DNA from: Pelagibacterium luteolum
GTDB lineage: Bacteria; Pseudomonadota; Alphaproteobacteria; Rhizobiales; Devosiaceae
DNA: 64,000 nt
Direction of reading: 5' to 3'
Assembly (NCBI RefSeq): GCF_900100665.1
Contig: NZ_FNCS01000014.1
Coordinates: 1 to 64,000, forward strand
Position numbers and translations under genes: made by a program. Positions within the stretch are counted from its first letter, which is position 1. Each line of letters starts with the position of its first letter. The notes under the pieces were generated by a model, which made no database searches, had not been told where the DNA came from, and saw nothing but the letters and a program-made list of their open reading frames with translations. Shown here piece after piece: positions 60,553 through 64,000 of the stretch.

Positions 60553-61392
60553 TCAGGCCTTGTCCAGGAACAGGCTGGTATGTGCCACGAACAAATCGGG
60601 ATACTGGAATTGCGATCCATGGCCGGAGTCGGGATAGACGATCAGCTGCGCATTCGGGATGTGCTGCTGCAGGTGGAAGGAGTTGATCGTCGGCACCATG
60701 ATGTCGTCATGGCCGTTGACCACCAGCGTCGGCTGGCGGATTTCCTTGAGATAGGCGTGGCGTTCGCCACGCGGTTCGCGCCATTCGCCAATCGCGGCGG
60801 CCTGCGCCTTGAGGGTTTCGAGCGAGGACGGTGGATCCTGGTCCTGCCGTTCGTGGCGACGCGCCCAGAAGGCACGGCCTGCCGCCTGACTCACTTCCGA
60901 GGGCGAGAAGAACAGGTACAGGAAGTCGTCTTCCGCCGGCATGGGATTGCCCGCCACCTGCAAGACCTTTGGATCGGGATTGATCTCGCCATTGCGCGGC
61001 CCGGTGCCGACAAGGACCAGCCTGCGCACAAGGTCCGGATAGCGATGGGCCAAGCTCTGTGCGACGAAGCCGCCGATCGAAAAGCCGAGCACGTCGACGA
61101 TGGTGAGGCCAAGCGCTTTCACGAAGATCGCGACATGATCGGCCATGCCGTCGACCGTCGTCGCGTTCTCGCCGGTGGAACTGGCAACGCCCGCATAGTT
61201 GAACAGGATCACCGGCCGGTCGGCGGCGAGACCGTCGGTGACCAGCGGGTCCCAATTGTCCATCCCGCCCCGAAAATGCTGGAGGAACACGAGAGGCGTG
61301 CCGTTCGTGGCGCCGAAGCGGCGATAAGCGTAGCGGATGCCGTTCGCCTCGACGAACTGGGTGGGTGCGGTGAGATGGCTGTTGCTCGAGAT
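60553..61392 (-). CDS. Alpha/beta hydrolase, apparently started at a non-canonical ATC
   Basis: The enzyme has the nucleophile elbow LGFSIGGFVAQSLA (Ser), acid VVNGHDDIMVP (Asp) and His in PDSGHGSQFQY, i.e. a complete triad. The first conserved strands (TQFVEANGIRYAYRRFG) lie upstream of the first usable start, a GTG at 61290. No ATG, GTG or TTG exists in this frame between the previous gene's stop and that GTG. An ATC at 61392 sits 6 nt from an AAGGAAGGAT ribosome site, where an ATG would be expected, giving 279 residues. It is either an ATC start or a mutated start codon. Confidence 0.78.
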   Translation of the reverse strand: MSSNSHLTAPTQFVEANGIRYAYRRFGATNGTPLVFLQHFRGGMDNWDPLVTDGLAADRPVILFNYAGVASSTGENATTVDGMADHVAIFVKALGLTIVDVLGFSIGGFVAQSLAHRYPDLVRRLVLVGTGPRNGEINPDPKVLQVAGNPMPAEDDFLYLFFSPSEVSQAAGRAFWARRHERQDQDPPSSLETLKAQAAAIGEWREPRGERHAYLKEIRQPTLVVNGHDDIMVPTINSFHLQQHIPNAQLIVYPDSGHGSQFQYPDLFVAHTSLFLDKA

Positions 61393-61431
61393 TGCAAAAT
61401 CCTTCCTTCGATGGGTTTGACGACCGCCTGC

Positions 61432-62529
61432 TCAGGCGGCGGTCGCCTCGGCGGAGAACGCGGGATAATCGGTGTAGCCCTCCGCGCCGCCGCCATAGAT
61501 CGTGGCTGGGTTCATCTGGGCGAGCGGAGTGCCACTTTTTAGTCGTTCGACCAGATCGGGATTGGCGATGAAGTGATGGCCGAACGCGAACAGGTCGGCC
61601 TTGCCTTCGCTGAGACGCGACTTCGCCAGCTCAAGGTCATAGCCGTTGTTGGCGATGTAGACGTTGCGGAAGCGCTGCCGCAGCGCATCGAAATCGAACG
61701 GCGTCGCATCGCGTGGGCCCCCGGTCGCACCCTCCACGACATGGATATAGGCGATGCCGAGCCCGTCGAGTGCTTCCACGACGTGGTTGAACTGCGGTTG
61801 CTCATTGCCTGACGGTACGGTGCCATTCGCCGGCGACACCGGGGAGAGGCGGACGCCCGTGCGATGCGCGCCGATCTCGCTCGCCACTGCGGCCGTCACT
61901 TCGATCAGTAGCCGGGCGCGGTTCTCGGTCGAACCGCCATAGGCGTCAGTGCGGACGTTGGCGGTTTCGCGCAGGAACTGGTCGAGCAGATAGCCGTTCG
62001 CGCCATGCACCTCCACTCCGTCGAACCCGGCCTCGATCGCGTTGGCGGCAGCCTTGCGGAAATCCTCGATGATGCCCGGAATCTCCTCCAGCTCCAGGGC
62101 ACGCGGCTCCGACACATCGGCGAAACCGTTGTTCACGAATGTCTTGGTCACGGCGCGGATGGCCGAGGGCGCGACCGGTGCTTCGCCGCCATGAAGATCG
62201 ACATGGCTAACGCGGCCGACATGCCAGAGCTGGACGAAGATACGACCGCCCTTGGCATGAACCGCGTCGGTCACCTTGCGCCAGCCTGCGATCTGCTCCG
62301 GCGTGTAGACACCGGGCGTGTCCTGATAGCCTTGCGCCTGCTTCGAGACCTGCGTCGCCTCGGTGATGATGAGGCCGGCGCTCGCGCGCTGGGCATAATA
62401 GTCCGCCGCAAACTGGCTCGGCACGAGGCCTTCGCCGGCGCGGTTGCGCGTCAGCGGCGCCATGACGATGCGGTTTGCAAGCGTTATGCCGCCGAGGTCG
62501 TAGGAACTGAACAAGTCTGTATCGGTCAT
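61432..62529 (-). CDS. Old Yellow Enzyme-family alkene reductase
   Basis: The 365-residue FMN enzyme (TIM barrel) has MAPLTRNRAGEGLVPSQ (flavin-binding start), WHVGRVSHVD, the substrate-binding pair in VEVHGANGYLLDQFLRE (His-Gly-Ala-Asn) and FIANPDLVERLKSG near the C-terminus. It reduces activated alkenes, nitrate esters and similar electrophiles with NADPH. Linkage to a TetR regulator and other reductases resembles nemRA-type loci. Confidence 0.95.
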   Translation of the reverse strand: MTDTDLFSSYDLGGITLANRIVMAPLTRNRAGEGLVPSQFAADYYAQRASAGLIITEATQVSKQAQGYQDTPGVYTPEQIAGWRKVTDAVHAKGGRIFVQLWHVGRVSHVDLHGGEAPVAPSAIRAVTKTFVNNGFADVSEPRALELEEIPGIIEDFRKAAANAIEAGFDGVEVHGANGYLLDQFLRETANVRTDAYGGSTENRARLLIEVTAAVASEIGAHRTGVRLSPVSPANGTVPSGNEQPQFNHVVEALDGLGIAYIHVVEGATGGPRDATPFDFDALRQRFRNVYIANNGYDLELAKSRLSEGKADLFAFGHHFIANPDLVERLKSGTPLAQMNPATIYGGGAEGYTDYPAFSAEATAA

Positions 62530-62574
62530 TTTTATCTGTTTTCTGTACCGAGGAGTTGGGGTCTTGAATGTGTC

Positions 62575-63363
62575 TCAGGCGCCAGCGCGATAGCGATCGG
62601 CCGGCCGGGACTGCCCAAAGCCGGAGATCATCGATTGCCGTGCCGCCTCGAAGGCATCCCATTGTCCGACATCGTGCAGGGGCGGGATGGTGACGGCTTC
62701 GCGGCGATCGAATCCGACGAGCGCCGCATCGACCAGGTCGTCCACTTCCATCACCGCCGGCAAGGTGTCGACATCGACCCCGGCATGGCCCCAGATTTCG
62801 GTGCGGGTCGCCGCCGGAAGCACAGCCTGGACATAGACGCCCTGGGGGCCAAGCTGGAGGCTCAGCGCCTGCGACAGGTGCAGGACGAAAGCCTTGGTCG
62901 CGCCATAGACCGGCATGCCATATTCCGGCGCCAAGCCGACCGCCGACCCGATGTTCACGATCGCGCCTTCGCCTGCTTGCGCAAGGCGCGGGGCGGCGGC
63001 GCGCGCGAGCCGCACCAGGGCCGTCGTGTTGAGCGCCACCAGCCGATCGATATCGTCCGCGGTCTGCTGGACGAAGCTGCCGCCCAGGCTCGCGCCGGCG
63101 TTGTTGATGAGAATCCCGATCCGCGCATCTTCGCGCAAGCGCGCCTCTACGGTTGCCCGCTCCTCCGGATTGACGAGGTCCGCCGCAACGATGTCGATCG
63201 TGATGTGGGTCTCGGCCCGCAACCGATCCGCCAGTGTCTCCATTCGCGCCGCGTTGCGGGCGACGAGCACCAGATCGTGCCCGCGCCGCGCGAAGCGCTC
63301 GGCATAGGCCGCACCGATGCCGGTAGAGGCGCCGGTAATGAGGACGGAGGGGTTGGTGGTCAT
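62575..63363 (-). CDS. Short-chain dehydrogenase/reductase
   Basis: The 262-residue SDR has the cofactor motif LITGASTGIGAAYAERFARRG, NNAG in LINNAGASLGGSF, catalytic Ser in NIGSAVGLAPE and the YxxxK in MPVYGATKAFVLHL. It starts at ATG 63363 with AAAGGGCAATGCC upstream and is the first gene of the minus-strand reductase cluster. It is divergent from the TetR gene, with palindromes in between. Confidence 0.95.
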   Translation of the reverse strand: MTTNPSVLITGASTGIGAAYAERFARRGHDLVLVARNAARMETLADRLRAETHITIDIVAADLVNPEERATVEARLREDARIGILINNAGASLGGSFVQQTADDIDRLVALNTTALVRLARAAAPRLAQAGEGAIVNIGSAVGLAPEYGMPVYGATKAFVLHLSQALSLQLGPQGVYVQAVLPAATRTEIWGHAGVDVDTLPAVMEVDDLVDAALVGFDRREAVTIPPLHDVGQWDAFEAARQSMISGFGQSRPADRYRAGA

Positions 63364-63397
63364 GGCATTGCCCTTTCGCGGCGTCGGAACTATATTC

Positions 63398-63439
63398 ATG
63401 ACAGATGTCATCAATGACCCCAAATATGATGGCCATCAT
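63398..63439. promoter_or_regulatory. Two palindromes in the SDR/TetR divergent promoter
   Basis: ATGACA-GA-TGTCAT (63398-63411) and the perfect 14-mer ATGATGGCCATCAT (63426-63439) lie 28 bp apart, centre to centre, in the 109-bp gap. Either or both could be the operator of the adjacent TetR protein, which would control the reductase operon and itself. Confidence 0.65.
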
Positions 63440-63472
63440 CAAAATGTCAATGCCGCACGGAGACCAACAGAA

Positions 63473-64000
63473 ATGAAAGTGAGCCAGGAGCAGAAGGCGC
63501 AGAACCGCAGCCGCATCCTGAGCGAAGCAGGACGCCTGTTCCGCGAGAAGGGATTCGACGCGGTGAGCGTCGCGGAAGTGATGCAGGCCGCCGGCATGAC
63601 CCATGGCGGCTTTTACGGGCATTTCCGATCAAAGGATGATCTGGTCGCCCAAACCATCGCTCACACAGCTGGCAGCCAATCAGCGACCGACGATCTCAGC
63701 TCTTGGGTCAACACGTATCTCTCGGCGCCCCATCGCGACCATCCTGAGCTAGGCTGCCCTATGGCCGCCCTGGCGGGTCTTATGCGGCAACAGGCCCCCG
63801 AAGCCCGCGCATCCATGAGCCAGGTTCTCACCGCGCAGATCGACACTCTTTCTGACATCATGCCTGGGACCGATGCCGCCAAGCGCCGCCGGGCAGCGAT
63901 AGGCAATTGGTCGGCGATGGTCGGCGCCCTTATCCTCGCCCGATCAATCGACGATCCTTCGCTATCCGACGAAGTTCTGTCTGAGACGCGAGCCTGGATC
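63473..64000 (+). CDS. TetR-family regulator, partial (C-terminus outside the window)
   Basis: The 176 visible residues begin MKVSQEQKAQNRSRILSEAGRLFREKGFDAVSVAEVMQAAGMTHGGFYGHFRSKDDL, a TetR helix-turn-helix of the NemR/AcrR class, followed by the TetR_C ligand region with a Cys in PELGCPMAAL. A cysteine at this place is used by NemR-type repressors to sense electrophiles. It is divergent from the SDR-OYE-hydrolase-MDR cluster and most likely represses it. Confidence 0.9.
   Translation, partial: MKVSQEQKAQNRSRILSEAGRLFREKGFDAVSVAEVMQAAGMTHGGFYGHFRSKDDLVAQTIAHTAGSQSATDDLSSWVNTYLSAPHRDHPELGCPMAALAGLMRQQAPEARASMSQVLTAQIDTLSDIMPGTDAAKRRRAAIGNWSAMVGALILARSIDDPSLSDEVLSETRAWI

Noticed and set aside
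62005-63417. 470-codon frames opposite the OYE and SDR genes, and a 471-codon frame spanning them
   Set aside because: Both are shadows; the OYE and SDR motifs define the true frames.

Overview
The window looks like a chromosomal segment of a high-GC alphaproteobacterium, most likely a Hyphomicrobiales member of the Devosia/Pelagibacterium kind. This rests on the TRAP-transporter-rich gene content, the conserved rpmH-rnpA-yidC-engB order, inverted intergenic repeats of rhizobial (RIME) style, and alphaproteobacterial forms of the conjugation proteins. The genus is inference.

Core part (1-17236). A partial IS3-type transposase has cut off the N-terminus of an AraC regulator. Two TRAP C4-dicarboxylate-type transporter operons flank a GntR/FCD repressor. 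A MarR regulator is divergent from the second TRAP operon, with a perfect 8-bp dyad between them. Then come recQ, the ribosome/membrane-biogenesis operon rpmH-rnpA-yidC-engB, a pyridine-nucleotide oxidoreductase that has lost its redox cysteines, an orphan sensor kinase, and tRNA-Arg(ACG).

Integrative conjugative element (17237 to at least 58000, probably to the window end). It starts directly at the 3' end of tRNA-Arg, the likely attachment site. In order it carries: a subtilisin-like protease and AAA ATPase pair (defence-like); DUF2274-trbI-G-F-L-K(alt)-[E+J fused]-D-C-B; a cargo block (LysR, patatin, TetR, two RND adaptors and one RND pump); CopG-traG; an orphan PIN-like gene; relaxase, lytic transglycosylase, DUF736, traF and DUF2840; an iteron origin with DnaA boxes beside repA; AlpA; DUF2285/DUF6499 genes; an XRE regulator and DUF932. 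A haem-type ABC importer plus methyltransferase follows as further cargo, then an inverted pair of DUF736 genes. No integrase and no second att copy lie in the window, so the other end is outside.

Right-hand cargo (57450-64000). NIPSNAP, tautomerase, two zinc-free MDR oxidoreductases, an alpha/beta hydrolase, an Old Yellow Enzyme and an SDR lie on one strand. A divergent TetR regulator is cut by the window end. This looks like an electrophile or xenobiotic reduction cluster controlled by a NemR-like repressor.

The most interesting items are: the in-frame TrbE-TrbJ fusion with an internal ribosome-binding site; the complete iteron/DnaA-box origin in an element that has lost parA; two identical-geometry TetR operators that link a patatin phospholipase to an RND pump with two adaptors; a hydrolase whose only well-placed start codon is ATC; and a protease-ATPase pair next to the attachment site.
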